Shown here one piece after another: positions 8,557 to 16,241 of a stretch of 30,668 nt of DNA; within the stretch, counting starts at the first letter, position 1; every line of letters starts with the position of its first letter. The translations under genes and the position numbers were made by a program. The stretch covers positions 1-30,668 of the forward strand of contig CAJULP010000089.1 in assembly GCA_910587295.1 (NCBI GenBank). Direction: 5' to 3'. The stretch is from an uncultured Lachnospiraceae bacterium. Lineage in GTDB: Bacteria; Bacillota; Clostridia; Lachnospirales; Lachnospiraceae. The notes below the pieces were generated by a model, which did no database searches, had not been told where the DNA came from, and worked only from the letters and a program-made list of their open reading frames with translations.

Positions 8557-8583
8557 TTTCGCGAAAATCTTAAAACTATTATA
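8557..8583 (-). promoter_or_regulatory. Promoter -10 and palindromic operator of the sugar-transport operon
   Basis: On the minus strand TATAAT occupies 8583-8578, but at 17 bp upstream there is no recognisable -35 (TCCCAA at 8606-8601). This is typical of activator-dependent promoters. TTTCGCGAAA (8557-8566) is a perfect 10-bp palindrome just downstream of the expected start point and could be a LacI/CcpA-type operator. A second small palindrome, ACCGC-A-GCGGT (8589-8599), overlaps the spacer. Confidence 0.45.
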
Positions 8584-8658
8584 TAAAAACCGCAGCGGTA
8601 TTGGGAGGCCTGTTGATTTGAAAAAAGGTACTGGGTTTTTCTGTTTGGCGGAAAAAGG

Positions 8659-8716
8659 CACTAATTTTCAGGTAATCGAAAAATCAGTGTCTTCTGCCAC
8701 TAATTTTCCGGGAATC
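8659..8716 (+). repeat. Direct repeats in the transporter/GH43 control region
   Basis: CACTAATTTTCAGGTAATC (8659-8677) and CACTAATTTTCCGGGAATC (8698-8716) match at 17 of 19 positions and start 39 bp apart. The first copy also forms an imperfect inverted repeat with GAAAAATCAGTG (8678-8689). A weaker relative, GGTACTGGGTTTTTC, begins at 8627. Paired direct repeats are the usual target layout for AraC-type regulators, and the local AraC response regulator is the obvious candidate (inference). Confidence 0.5.
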
Positions 8717-8794
8717 ATGAAGTTGAAAAGAGCAAGCAGTTAACCTATAATGAATAAATCAAGGCAAAAGAGAATCAGCAAAGGAAGGGTGATT

Positions 8795-10375
8795 ATGGAA
8801 ACGATCAATTTATGGGATGCAAATTTGGAAGACGGAACTTACAAAAATCCAATTCTCCATGCAGATTATTCTGATCCGGATGCGATCCGCGTTGGAGAGG
8901 TATATTATATGACAGCTTCCAGTTTCAACTATACACCGGGACTTCCTATTTTAAGGTCCTTTGACCTGGTCAATTGGGAGTTGGTCAACTATGCGATATC
9001 AAACATTGATTATCCGGATTATAAGATACCACAGCATAGCAAAGGCGTTTGGGCTCCGGCTATTCGTTTTCATGAAGGATGCTTTTACATATTTTATGGG
9101 ATGCCGGATGAAGGGATTTTTATGGTGAAAACAAAAGACCCTCTGGGGGAGTGGGAAAAACCGGTTCTGGTTCTTAGCGGGAAGGGGTTGATCGATCCCT
9201 GCCCTTTGTGGGATGATAACGGGCATGCTTATATTGTCCATGCGTATGCGAAAAGCCGTGCCGGGTTTAACAGTGTGCTGGGATTATTTGAAATGTCGTG
9301 GGATGGCCGTCAGGCAATATCGGAAGACAGGTTGATTTTTGACGGAACAGTTACACAAAAGACAATTGAAGGACCGAAGATGTATAAGAGGGATGGATGG
9401 TATACCATTTTTGCGCCCGCGGGCGGAGTAGCCACAGGATGGCAGACGGTATTGCGCTCCGAAAAGATATATGGGCCTTATGAGGAAAGGATTGTGATGC
9501 ATCAGGGTGATACGCCGGTCAATGGACCTCATCAGGGGGCGCTGGTGGATACGGAAGGCGGTGAAGAATGGTTTCTGCATTTTCAGGATCGCGGGGCTTA
9601 TGGCAGAGTCATCCATTTGCAGCCTGTAATCTGGCAGGATGGCTGGCCGATCATTGGACAGAAGGAAGATGGAAAGAGCTGCGGGATACCCTGCATTACG
9701 CATAGAAAGCCTGCACTTCCCGAAAAAAAAGACGTTTTTTTACAAGCTGCGGATGATTTTTCCAAAGGGAAGCTTTCTTACCAATGGCAATGGCTGGGAA
9801 ACCATGAAGATTTTTTCTACTCCTTGGAGGCAAGACCGGGATTTATGCGGCTGTACAGTCTGAACCCATCCGGACAGGATACGGCCTTGTTGTGGAACTG
9901 TGCTAATGTACTGACCCAAAAGCTGCTATGCCCTGATTTTGTGATGGATGTCAAAATGGAATATACCGGGCTTCAGGCAAATGAACAGGCAGGCATTGTT
10001 GTGATAGGACAGAGCTATGCATGGCTTGGTGTGTCAAAGAAAGAAGAAAGTATCCGGATTTTATATGTGCATGCCAGTGAAGAGGAAGGAAAGATGCGTG
10101 AAAACATCAAAGAGAGTATTCCGGCCGGGGATTGGCAGGGGCATATCTGGCTTCGGGCAAAGATTGCTGACGGAAAGGAAGTGACGGCGGAGTTTTCTTA
10201 TAGTATGGACGGTGTAAATTATCAGTCACTCCAGGAAACATTTGTATTGCAATCTCACACTTGGGTAGGGGCAAAGACCGGGATTTTTGCCATGGCGCAG
10301 GACTGTCGGGAACATCAGGGATATGCAGATTTTGCATATGCAAAATACCGCAATCTGGTTCCAAATAAAATATAG
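8795..10375 (+). CDS. Glycoside hydrolase family 43 (beta-xylosidase / arabinofuranosidase type)
   Basis: This 526-residue enzyme should hydrolyse xylo- or arabino-oligosaccharides. It has no signal peptide, so it acts inside the cell on sugars brought in by the neighbouring transporter. The five-bladed catalytic domain (about 15-310) shows the expected acids: D27 in DYSDPDAIRV (base), D134 in GLIDPCPLW (pKa modulator) and E192 in TIEGPKMYK (proton donor). The family-typical YYMTASSFNYTPGLPIL is also present. Residues from about 325 form a second beta-sandwich domain, as in larger GH43 beta-xylosidases (probably subfamily 12-like). An in-frame ATG at 8750 has no ribosome site, whereas GGAAGGG precedes 8795, so 8795 is chosen. 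The gene diverges from the transporter operon and shares its control region. No strong terminator follows. Confidence 0.9.
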   Translation: METINLWDANLEDGTYKNPILHADYSDPDAIRVGEVYYMTASSFNYTPGLPILRSFDLVNWELVNYAISNIDYPDYKIPQHSKGVWAPAIRFHEGCFYIFYGMPDEGIFMVKTKDPLGEWEKPVLVLSGKGLIDPCPLWDDNGHAYIVHAYAKSRAGFNSVLGLFEMSWDGRQAISEDRLIFDGTVTQKTIEGPKMYKRDGWYTIFAPAGGVATGWQTVLRSEKIYGPYEERIVMHQGDTPVNGPHQGALVDTEGGEEWFLHFQDRGAYGRVIHLQPVIWQDGWPIIGQKEDGKSCGIPCITHRKPALPEKKDVFLQAADDFSKGKLSYQWQWLGNHEDFFYSLEARPGFMRLYSLNPSGQDTALLWNCANVLTQKLLCPDFVMDVKMEYTGLQANEQAGIVVIGQSYAWLGVSKKEESIRILYVHASEEEGKMRENIKESIPAGDWQGHIWLRAKIADGKEVTAEFSYSMDGVNYQSLQETFVLQSHTWVGAKTGIFAMAQDCREHQGYADFAYAKYRNLVPNKI

Positions 10376-10410
10376 CACTTTTTGCAAGCCGTATAGCAAA
10401 GAAACCCCTG

Positions 10411-10439
10411 TTGATATGGGAAAAACGGGTGTATAATAT
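10411..10439 (+). promoter_or_regulatory. Promoter of dapF
   Basis: TTGATA (10411-10416) is followed after 17 bp by TAATAT (10434-10439); the overlapping TATAAT at 10432 would have a 15-bp spacer. It lies 40-65 bp before the dapF start, so dapF-dapL need not be transcribed from the GH43 promoter. Confidence 0.55.
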
Positions 10440-10477
10440 AAATACTGCAAACATTGGAGGATCAGGGAGGGCATCAT

Positions 10478-11341
10478 ATGAAGTTTACCAAAATGCATGG
10501 CTGTGGGAATGACTATATTTATGTGGACGGCAGCAAAGAAAAGGTCAGGGAGAAAGATAAGCCGGAACTTGTAAGGAGGCTAAGCGACAGACATTTCGGG
10601 ATTGGCGGGGATGGCGTGATCTTTATCAACCCGTCAGAGGAAGCGGATTTTGAGATGGAAATGTACAATATGGACGGAACCCGGGCGGAAATGTGTGGGA
10701 ACGGGATCCGGTGCGTGGCAAAGTTTGTCTATGATAAAGGCCTTACGGACAAGACGTCGATCAGCATTGTGAGCTGCGGGAAGGTCAAGCACCTTGAACT
10801 TTCTGTTGAAGACGGCAAAGTATCAGCCATAAAAGTTAATATGGGCCAGCCGATCCTTAAGGCGGAAGAAATCCCTGTCACGATAGAAAACAATGACGGC
10901 TTCATGATCAAAGATGATGGCGCTGTCATATCCGCCCCAATCGAAGTTGGCGGGCAAAACTACAAAATGACATGTGTGTCAATGGGTAATCCCCATGCGG
11001 TGGTATTTGTGGACGATGTGTCATCTTTGGAACTGGAAAAAATCGGGCCTTTATTTGAAAATCATGCCTGCTTTCCCAGGCGGATCAACACGGAATTTGT
11101 GAAGGTATTAGACCGGGAGAACATTGAAATGCGGGTGTGGGAGCGGGGAACCGGGGAAACCTTAGCCTGTGGGACCGGGGCCTGTGCCAGTGTGGTGGCC
11201 AGTGTGTTAAATGGTTTGACGCAGGAGCAGGTAACTGTTAAACTATTAGGTGGCAATTTGCAGATCAGGTGGGACCGGGAAGAAGATCTGGTCTATATGA
11301 CCGGCCCGGCAGCCACGGTTTTTGAAGGCGAGATAGAATGA
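10478..11341 (+). CDS. dapF: Diaminopimelate epimerase
   Basis: DapF converts LL-diaminopimelate to the meso form, the last step before meso-DAP enters peptidoglycan or is decarboxylated to lysine. The 287-residue protein has the family start MKFTKMHGCGNDYIYVD and both catalytic cysteines, C73 in EMCGNGIRC and C231 in GETLACGTGACA. A TTG at 10454 extends the frame, but AGGGAGG lies just before the ATG at 10478, where the conserved N-terminus begins, so 10478 is the start. It is followed after 22 bp by dapL, the previous enzyme of the same pathway, and the two clearly form an operon. Confidence 0.97.
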   Translation: MKFTKMHGCGNDYIYVDGSKEKVREKDKPELVRRLSDRHFGIGGDGVIFINPSEEADFEMEMYNMDGTRAEMCGNGIRCVAKFVYDKGLTDKTSISIVSCGKVKHLELSVEDGKVSAIKVNMGQPILKAEEIPVTIENNDGFMIKDDGAVISAPIEVGGQNYKMTCVSMGNPHAVVFVDDVSSLELEKIGPLFENHACFPRRINTEFVKVLDRENIEMRVWERGTGETLACGTGACASVVASVLNGLTQEQVTVKLLGGNLQIRWDREEDLVYMTGPAATVFEGEIE

Positions 11342-11363
11342 TAAAAACAGGAGGGATCACAAC

Positions 11364-12578
11364 ATGTTTAAGATTAATGACAACTATTTAAGACTGCCCG
11401 GCAGCTATCTTTTTTCTACCATTGGGAAAAAGGTAAATGCATATGCAGCGGCAAACCCGGATAAGAAGATCATCCGGCTTGGGATCGGCGACGTGACCCA
11501 GCCTCTGGTTCCGGCGATCATCACGGCGCTTCACGGAGCGGTGGATGAAATGGGGGCAGCGGAGACATTTAAGGGTTACGCACCGGAGCTGGGCTATGAA
11601 TTTTTAAGGAATGCCATTGCGGAAAACGATTACAAGGCAAGAGGATGCGACATTTCGGCAGACGAAATCTTTGTGTCCGACGGGGCAAAGTGCGATTCCG
11701 GGAATATCCAGGAAATTTTCAGTACGGACAATAAGATTGCAGTGTGCGACCCTGTGTATCCTGTTTATGTGGACACCAACGTGATGGCGGGAAGGACCGG
11801 AACTTATGATACGGACACGGAGACCTGGAGTGATGTGATCTATATGCCCTGTACCGCGGAAAATGATTTTGCGCCCCAGCTTCCGAAGGAAACGCCGGAT
11901 TTGATCTATCTTTGTTTTCCCAATAACCCTACCGGCGCTACCATTCATAAAGCACAGCTTCAGGAGTGGGTGGATTATGCAAACAAAGTGGGGGCCGTGA
12001 TCATTTATGACGCGGCATATGAGGCATATATTTCCGAGGCGGACGTGCCCCATTCCATATACGAGTGCGAGGGGGCAAGGACCTGTGCCATAGAGCTTCA
12101 TTCCTTCTCTAAAAATGCAGGGTTTACCGGCGTGCGCCTGGGGTATACGGTGATCCCGAAAGATTTAAAGTGTGGCGGCGTTGCGCTCCATTCCCTGTGG
12201 GCAAGGCGGCACGGAACCAAATACAACGGGGCTCCTTATATCGTGCAGCGTGCCGGGGAAGCGGTATATTCGCCGGAAGGCAAAGAGCAGCTTAAGAAGC
12301 AGGTTGCGTATTACATGAACAACGCAGCATACATTTTGGAAGGGCTTAAAGATGCGGGCTATAGCGTTTCCGGCGGCGTAAATGCTCCTTATATCTGGTT
12401 AAAGGCGCCTAAGGGCATGACAAGCTGGGAGTTTTTTGATTATCTGCTTGAAAAGGCAAATGTGGTGGGAACGCCGGGCTCCGGTTTCGGGCCATCCGGT
12501 GAGACCTATTTCAGACTGACGGCTTTTGGGAGTTATGAAAACACCGTGGAAGCAGTGGACAGGATCAAAGCGTTATAA
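11364..12578 (+). CDS. dapL: LL-diaminopimelate aminotransferase
   Basis: This 404-residue PLP enzyme makes LL-diaminopimelate directly from tetrahydrodipicolinate with glutamate as amino donor, bypassing the succinylase and acetylase routes. It starts MFKINDNYLRLPGSYLF, characteristic of DapL. It carries FPNNPTGA (185-192) and the PLP-binding K250 in HSFSKNAGFTGVRLGY, with the catalytic-site aspartate in IIYDAAYE. A strong ribosome site (AGGAGGG) precedes the ATG. The DapL-DapF pairing shows that this organism uses the aminotransferase variant of lysine synthesis, as is common in Clostridia. Length is normal and the gene is intact. Confidence 0.96.
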   Translation: MFKINDNYLRLPGSYLFSTIGKKVNAYAAANPDKKIIRLGIGDVTQPLVPAIITALHGAVDEMGAAETFKGYAPELGYEFLRNAIAENDYKARGCDISADEIFVSDGAKCDSGNIQEIFSTDNKIAVCDPVYPVYVDTNVMAGRTGTYDTDTETWSDVIYMPCTAENDFAPQLPKETPDLIYLCFPNNPTGATIHKAQLQEWVDYANKVGAVIIYDAAYEAYISEADVPHSIYECEGARTCAIELHSFSKNAGFTGVRLGYTVIPKDLKCGGVALHSLWARRHGTKYNGAPYIVQRAGEAVYSPEGKEQLKKQVAYYMNNAAYILEGLKDAGYSVSGGVNAPYIWLKAPKGMTSWEFFDYLLEKANVVGTPGSGFGPSGETYFRLTAFGSYENTVEAVDRIKAL

Positions 12579-12583
12579 ACAAC

Positions 12584-12621
12584 AGCAAGGGGCATTGCAT
12601 GGAGGTGCGGTGCCCTGCTTT
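12584..12621 (+). terminator. Weak terminator-like hairpin after dapL
   Basis: GCAAGGGGCA (12585-12594) can pair, with two bulged bases, with TGCCCTGC (12611-12618), followed by only a short T-run. A second hairpin without T-run, TGCGGC / GCCGCA (12644-12649 and 12657-12662), lies just upstream of the sigma factor gene. Confidence 0.4.
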
Positions 12622-12717
12622 ATATGTACACTTGGCTAAGAGGTGCGGCGGAATTTGCCGCAGAACCATAAATCACGTTAGGGATGAACGTATCTATACA
12701 AGGAGAGGGGAAAGACC

Positions 12718-13287
12718 GTGACAGAGCATCAATTTGAACAGGCCATTGGCCGGATGGTGCGCGGGGATAAGACGGGGCTTAAGGAAATTTATGAGAATTA
12801 CCTTGGGTATATTTATCGGATTATCTATGAGATCCTTAGGTCAAAGGAAAATGCGGAGGATGTGACAAGCGATTTTTTTATCAGACTTTGGGATAAGGCA
12901 GGGCAGTTTAAGCCGGGCACCGGGCATAAAGGCTATCTGGCAGCCATGGCAAGGAATATGGCTATTGATTTTTTGCGTAAGCATAAACGGGAAGAACTGA
13001 CAGACATGCTGCAGGATCTGGAAAGCGGAACCGGGGAGGAAGGACGTGCCGGAAATGGGGGCATTGCAAAGGGCAGTGCGGACGTGGAGGCGGAAGTGGT
13101 GCAGAGCATGTCGGTGCAGGCGGCAATGGAAACCTTAAAACCGGCGGAGCGCCAGATCGTCAGCATGAAGGTCCTGGGGGATCTGACATTTAAAGAAATA
13201 GCGGGAATCATGGGGATCCCTATGGGAACCGTGACCTGGAAATACCAGAACGCGATCAAAAAGTTAAGGAGGTGTGGGTATGAGTAA
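12718..13287 (+). CDS. RNA polymerase ECF-type sigma factor
   Basis: This 189-residue sigma-70 family protein has region 2 at about 25-95 (including DFFIRLWDKAGQF and the DNA-contacting AMARNMAIDFLRKHKRE) and region 4 at about 133-187. Region 4 contains LKPAERQIVSMKVLGDLTFK and an HTH, IAGIMGIPMGTVTWKYQNA. The linker (about 100-128) is long and rich in Gly, Ala and acidic residues. The start is GTG, preceded by AGGAGAGGGG. The next gene begins within its last codons (8-bp overlap), with that gene's ribosome site inside the sigma gene. This is the usual sigma/anti-sigma translational coupling. Target genes and inducing signal are not visible here. Confidence 0.92.
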   Translation: MTEHQFEQAIGRMVRGDKTGLKEIYENYLGYIYRIIYEILRSKENAEDVTSDFFIRLWDKAGQFKPGTGHKGYLAAMARNMAIDFLRKHKREELTDMLQDLESGTGEEGRAGNGGIAKGSADVEAEVVQSMSVQAAMETLKPAERQIVSMKVLGDLTFKEIAGIMGIPMGTVTWKYQNAIKKLRRCGYE

Positions 13288-14083
13288 GAACTTTGAACAA
13301 GAATATAAAGCTCTGGCAAATGAAGATCTGCCGGATTTATGGAACCGCATTGAAAACGGCCTTGCTCCACGGACCACAGCCTTAACGGATGAGGCGGATC
13401 AGGATGTAAAACAGGAAAAAAGGAAAGCGGCGCCCTTTTGGTATCGGTACCGGACGGCGGCGGCAGCGGCTGTGTGTGCGATCGTGATTATACCTGCGGT
13501 GATCTTTCTTGGGAGAACGGGAAGAGAAGAGTCTTTAGAATTTGCCATTGATAATACTGCCGAAGCGCCGGCAATGGATACGGCCATGGAAGAAACTGCA
13601 GTGGAGAGCGGGCAGGAAGCCGCATCGGAAACTGCATCGGAAGATATGGACACGACGGTGGAGGAAACGGCGGAAATGAAGTTCCGTGAAGCGGAAACAG
13701 ATGACTGTGACAGCAAAGCGCAGGCAGGCGGTGCGGCGGAAGTGGAAGCTGCATTGGAGGAACCGAAAGAATCCGGTCAGGTATCGGATATGGTCAAGGA
13801 ATCGGCTAAAATGGAAATGGCAGAGGATGAGGCAGTTAAGCTGTATGAGCAGGTCACGTTGAATGTAACACAGGTTACGGAAGAAATCGTCAAGACAGAC
13901 CAGGACTTCTTTTACGGAGCGAAGATGGAAGTGGTAAAAGACCCTTCCGGGGAACTTACGGAAGGTACGGAAATTATGGTGTGGATTTCCATGCATTCTT
14001 CACGGGCATATGTGGAAGGGGAAGAATATACGCTGGATCTTTCTTACGAGGCGGACAGAGAATGCCCTTACAGAGTTGTATAG
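13280..14083 (+). CDS. Probable membrane anti-sigma factor
   Basis: This 267-residue single-pass protein is probably the anti-sigma partner of the ECF factor. The cytoplasmic N-terminus (1-56) contains ANEDLPDLWNRIENGL, a motif seen in sigma-binding tails of clostridial anti-sigma proteins. One membrane helix lies at 58-78, followed by an extracellular region. The stretch 82-200 is highly acidic and rich in Glu, Ala, Thr and Met with almost no hydrophobic core, so it is probably disordered. A small folded C-terminal domain follows (about 200-267). AGGAGG precedes the ATG at 13280, which is preferred to an in-frame start two codons earlier. No zinc-binding HxxxCxxC motif is present. The role is inferred from position and topology. 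Confidence 0.75.
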   Translation: MSKNFEQEYKALANEDLPDLWNRIENGLAPRTTALTDEADQDVKQEKRKAAPFWYRYRTAAAAAVCAIVIIPAVIFLGRTGREESLEFAIDNTAEAPAMDTAMEETAVESGQEAASETASEDMDTTVEETAEMKFREAETDDCDSKAQAGGAAEVEAALEEPKESGQVSDMVKESAKMEMAEDEAVKLYEQVTLNVTQVTEEIVKTDQDFFYGAKMEVVKDPSGELTEGTEIMVWISMHSSRAYVEGEEYTLDLSYEADRECPYRVV

Positions 14084-14136
14084 TCATATTCTGGCCAGGA
14101 TTTAGGAAGCTGCCAAAGCCGGGCCTGTTCAGCAGA

Positions 14137-14181
14137 AAAAAATCACTCCGAAGCCTTGACTTGGCGGCGGAGTGGTTTTTG
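14137..14181. terminator. Bidirectional terminator
   Basis: AATCACTCCG (14141-14150) pairs with CGGAGTGGTT (14168-14177) with one G-U pair, and an inner GCC/GGC pair extends the hairpin. It is flanked by A-run and T-run (14137-14142 and 14176-14180), so it can serve both the anti-sigma gene on + and the converging small membrane-protein gene on -. Confidence 0.85.
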
Positions 14182-14200
14182 GTTTCTATTCTGTTTTGCA

Positions 14201-14581
14201 TTACTGCTGAGGTCCGATGTACTGTGCCTGCCCAAAACCAAGAATCAAAGTGAAAATGGGTGACAGGAAAAACAGGCCAAGACCAAATCCGGTTCCCTGT
14301 CCAAATGCCTTTGCCAATTTGATGGAGTAGATCACCATAACAACGATGTTGACACAAGGAATCATTGTGAGCAGGAATAACCAGCCATTTCCCCATGCCA
14401 TTTCAAACTGGCAGTACTGGGAATAAAAAGGAATCAGGCATGCCCAGCCTGGCTTACCTGCCTTGGTAAATACCTTCCAAAGGCCGACTAGAGTTAACAC
14501 AAGAAAAGCCAGAATGATTATGTAATAAACAGTCAGGACACCTGTGGCAATGCCAACGGCCATTGCATCATATGAATCCAT
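14201..14581 (-). CDS. Small integral membrane protein, DUF5684-like
   Basis: This 126-residue protein has about three to four membrane helices: YYIIILAFLVLTLVGLW, WLFLLTMIPCVNIVVMVIY and FGLGLFFLSPIFTLILGF. It includes the pattern KAGKPGWACLIPFYSQYCQF, typical of DUF5684 proteins, sometimes found beside signal peptidases; the function is unknown. The frame extends to 14635, but GGGAGG stands just before the ATG at 14581, which is taken as the start. It is a single gene on the minus strand, ending at the shared terminator at 14137-14181. Confidence 0.8.
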   Translation of the reverse strand: MDSYDAMAVGIATGVLTVYYIIILAFLVLTLVGLWKVFTKAGKPGWACLIPFYSQYCQFEMAWGNGWLFLLTMIPCVNIVVMVIYSIKLAKAFGQGTGFGLGLFFLSPIFTLILGFGQAQYIGPQQ

Positions 14582-14687
14582 ATGGACACCTCCCTTCATA
14601 AGAATTATTAAGTCAAATCTTTTTTTATCATACAAGATAAGACGAATAATGTCAATTTATTTATTAATATTATATGAAAAGAGGAAA

Positions 14688-14728
14688 GGAATTATAAACA
14701 TATTTTAAAAATATTATAAAATAATTCC
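14688..14728. other. AT-rich nested inverted repeat
   Basis: GGAATTAT (14688-14695) and ATAATTCC (14721-14728) are perfect inverted arms. Between them ATATTTT/AAAATAT forms an inner dyad around 14700-14714. It sits downstream of the flavo-diiron gene and upstream of the DUF5684-like gene on the minus strand, and could be a weak terminator or an operator for the latter. Confidence 0.4.
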
Positions 14729-14736
14729 ATATTTTG

Positions 14737-15915
14737 CTATTTTGTCAGTTCATCCGCCAAAACCGCCAGCGCTTCCTCGTCTGATTTTTTAACGGCGCCG
14801 CGGATGGTCACCTGCTGCTCCAAAATGGTGATATCTTTCATCTGGGAAAGGATATCAGCCATTGTTTTGTTGGCTGAAGGCGCCCAGGAACCATTTTCAA
14901 TCAGGGCAACGGTGCGGTTCTGATAGCTTTTGGCTTTCAGGTGATGAAGGAAATCTTCCATAAACGGCATAACGCCTGCATTGTAAGAGGATGCTGCAAA
15001 GACGATTTTTCCGTAGCGGAAAGCGTCTTCTAAGGCTTCCGCCATGTCATCCCTTGCAAGATCCGCCATCGCCACCTTCGGGCAGCCCTTGTCAAGAAGA
15101 ATTTTTCCTAATTTTTTGGCCGCACCGGCAGTATTTCCGTGAAGGGAGGCATAAGCAATGAACACACCTTCCGATTCAGGCTGGTAGCTGCTCCAGATCT
15201 GATATTTATTTAAATAAAATTCCAGATTGTCTTTTAAAACAGGGCCGTGCAGCGGGCAGATAACCTGAATGTCCAAAGCTGCCGCTTTTTTCAATACCAT
15301 CTGTACCGGCATCCCAAATTTCCCTACAATATTAAAATAATATCTCCTTGCTTCACAGGTCCAATCCTCGTCTGCGTCCAAAGCGCCGAATTTGCCGAAA
15401 GCATCGGCACTGAACAGAACTTTGTCAGAACGGTCGTAGGTAAACATGACTTCCGGCCAGTGTACCATGGGCGTTATGATGAACTGCAGTTCATGCCGGC
15501 CTAAAGAAAGCACATCCCCTTCTTTGACAGTCAGAGTGTTTTCCATGTCAAAATCGAAATACTGGGCAAGCATCTGGAAAGTTTTTGCGTTCCCCACAAG
15601 CCGGATGGAAGGGTATTTCTCAAGCAGTGCGCCTACGCTGGAGGCATGATCCGGCTCCACATGGGAGACGATCAGGTAATCGGGAGTTCTTCCCTCTAAA
15701 GCTTTTTCCAGGTTGGAAAGGTATTCGTCTTTTTTATGTACGTCTACGGTATCCATTACGGCAATCTTCTCGTCCAAGATCACATAAGCATTGTATGCCA
15801 TGCCGTTGGGAACAACGTACTGCCCCTCAAAAAGGTCAATTTCCCTGTCGTTGACACCGATGTAGCGGATGTCCTGTGTCACGGTAAGGTCTGCGGTTAC
15901 AAAACTATGGCTCAT
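14737..15915 (-). CDS. FprA-type flavo-diiron protein (O2/NO reductase)
   Basis: This 392-residue enzyme reduces oxygen to water, or nitric oxide to N2O, using a diiron site and FMN, protecting strict anaerobes. The metallo-beta-lactamase-like domain shows the iron ligands H85, E87 and D89 in SHVEPDHASS with H90 beside them. H152 follows in MVHWPE, D171 in FSADAFGKFG and a histidine in CPLHGPVL. A C-terminal flavodoxin domain starts VFIAYASLHGNTAGAAKKLG. The frame opens at 15978, but GGAGG precedes the ATG at 15915, and the conserved N-terminus begins there. No rubredoxin domain is fused. The gene has its own promoter (15946-15974). Confidence 0.95.
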   Translation of the reverse strand: MSHSFVTADLTVTQDIRYIGVNDREIDLFEGQYVVPNGMAYNAYVILDEKIAVMDTVDVHKKDEYLSNLEKALEGRTPDYLIVSHVEPDHASSVGALLEKYPSIRLVGNAKTFQMLAQYFDFDMENTLTVKEGDVLSLGRHELQFIITPMVHWPEVMFTYDRSDKVLFSADAFGKFGALDADEDWTCEARRYYFNIVGKFGMPVQMVLKKAAALDIQVICPLHGPVLKDNLEFYLNKYQIWSSYQPESEGVFIAYASLHGNTAGAAKKLGKILLDKGCPKVAMADLARDDMAEALEDAFRYGKIVFAASSYNAGVMPFMEDFLHHLKAKSYQNRTVALIENGSWAPSANKTMADILSQMKDITILEQQVTIRGAVKKSDEEALAVLADELTK

Positions 15916-15945
15916 AAAAATTTTCCTCCGTTTAAAATTTGTTTT

Positions 15946-15974
15946 ATGGTAACAAGTTTTGGGCAAGCTGTCAA
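15946..15974 (-). promoter_or_regulatory. Promoter of the flavo-diiron gene
   Basis: On the minus strand TTGACA (15974-15969), a 17-bp spacer and TACCAT (15951-15946) lie about 30 bp before the start codon. The -35 hexamer overlaps the stop codon of a possible 15-codon upstream peptide (15971-16018). Confidence 0.6.
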
Positions 15975-16018
15975 TCATTCAGATGAGACTCTGCAGGAAG
16001 AGGTGTTTTAACTGCCAT
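15971..16018 (-). CDS. Possible 15-residue upstream peptide
   Basis: On the minus strand ATG at 16018-16016 is preceded by a good ribosome site (AAGGAG, eight bases away). It opens a short frame encoding MAVKTPLPAESHLND, with stop at 15973-15971. It lies upstream of the flavo-diiron gene and its stop overlaps the -35 of that gene's promoter. It may be a leader peptide, a translated small protein, or chance; only the ribosome site supports it. Confidence 0.3.
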   Translation of the reverse strand: MAVKTPLPAESHLND

Positions 16019-16150
16019 AAAAGATCTCCTTTCCCACTAAAGCACTATAATATCCTTTTCGGCTGTGTTTAATAGTATAGCATATAATTGGCTTACATGG
16101 TATATTTGAATAGGATAAAAAACATCAACTAAATTGATTAAATATTAACC

Positions 16151-16180
16151 TTGTCAAGTATGCGTTTCCTATGATAAGAT
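16151..16180 (+). promoter_or_regulatory. Promoter of the leuA-araC fusion gene
   Basis: TTGTCA (16151-16156), an 18-bp spacer and TAAGAT (16175-16180) lie about 60 bp upstream of the start. The stretch 16019-16150 between the two divergent genes is AT-rich with no T-box or leucine-codon leader visible. It is the natural place for operator sites. Confidence 0.5.
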
Positions 16181-16241
16181 TGCAACATCTTGCACGGGAA
16201 TTTTAGATGGAAACCCTTTATCATAGAAAGAGAGGTCAAAA

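Noticed and set aside
13399..13996. Long minus-strand open frames opposite the anti-sigma gene
   Set aside because: They lack ribosome sites and recognisable domains and arise from the biased Glu/Ala/Thr codons of the real gene on the other strand.
14688..14728. Insertion-sequence end or transposon terminal repeat
   Set aside because: The inverted repeat is short, AT-rich, has no target duplication or transposase nearby and is better read as a weak terminator or operator.
16019..16241. Leucine T-box or leader-peptide attenuator before the leuA fusion
   Set aside because: No T-box sequence, no run of leucine codons and no terminator hairpin could be found in this stretch.
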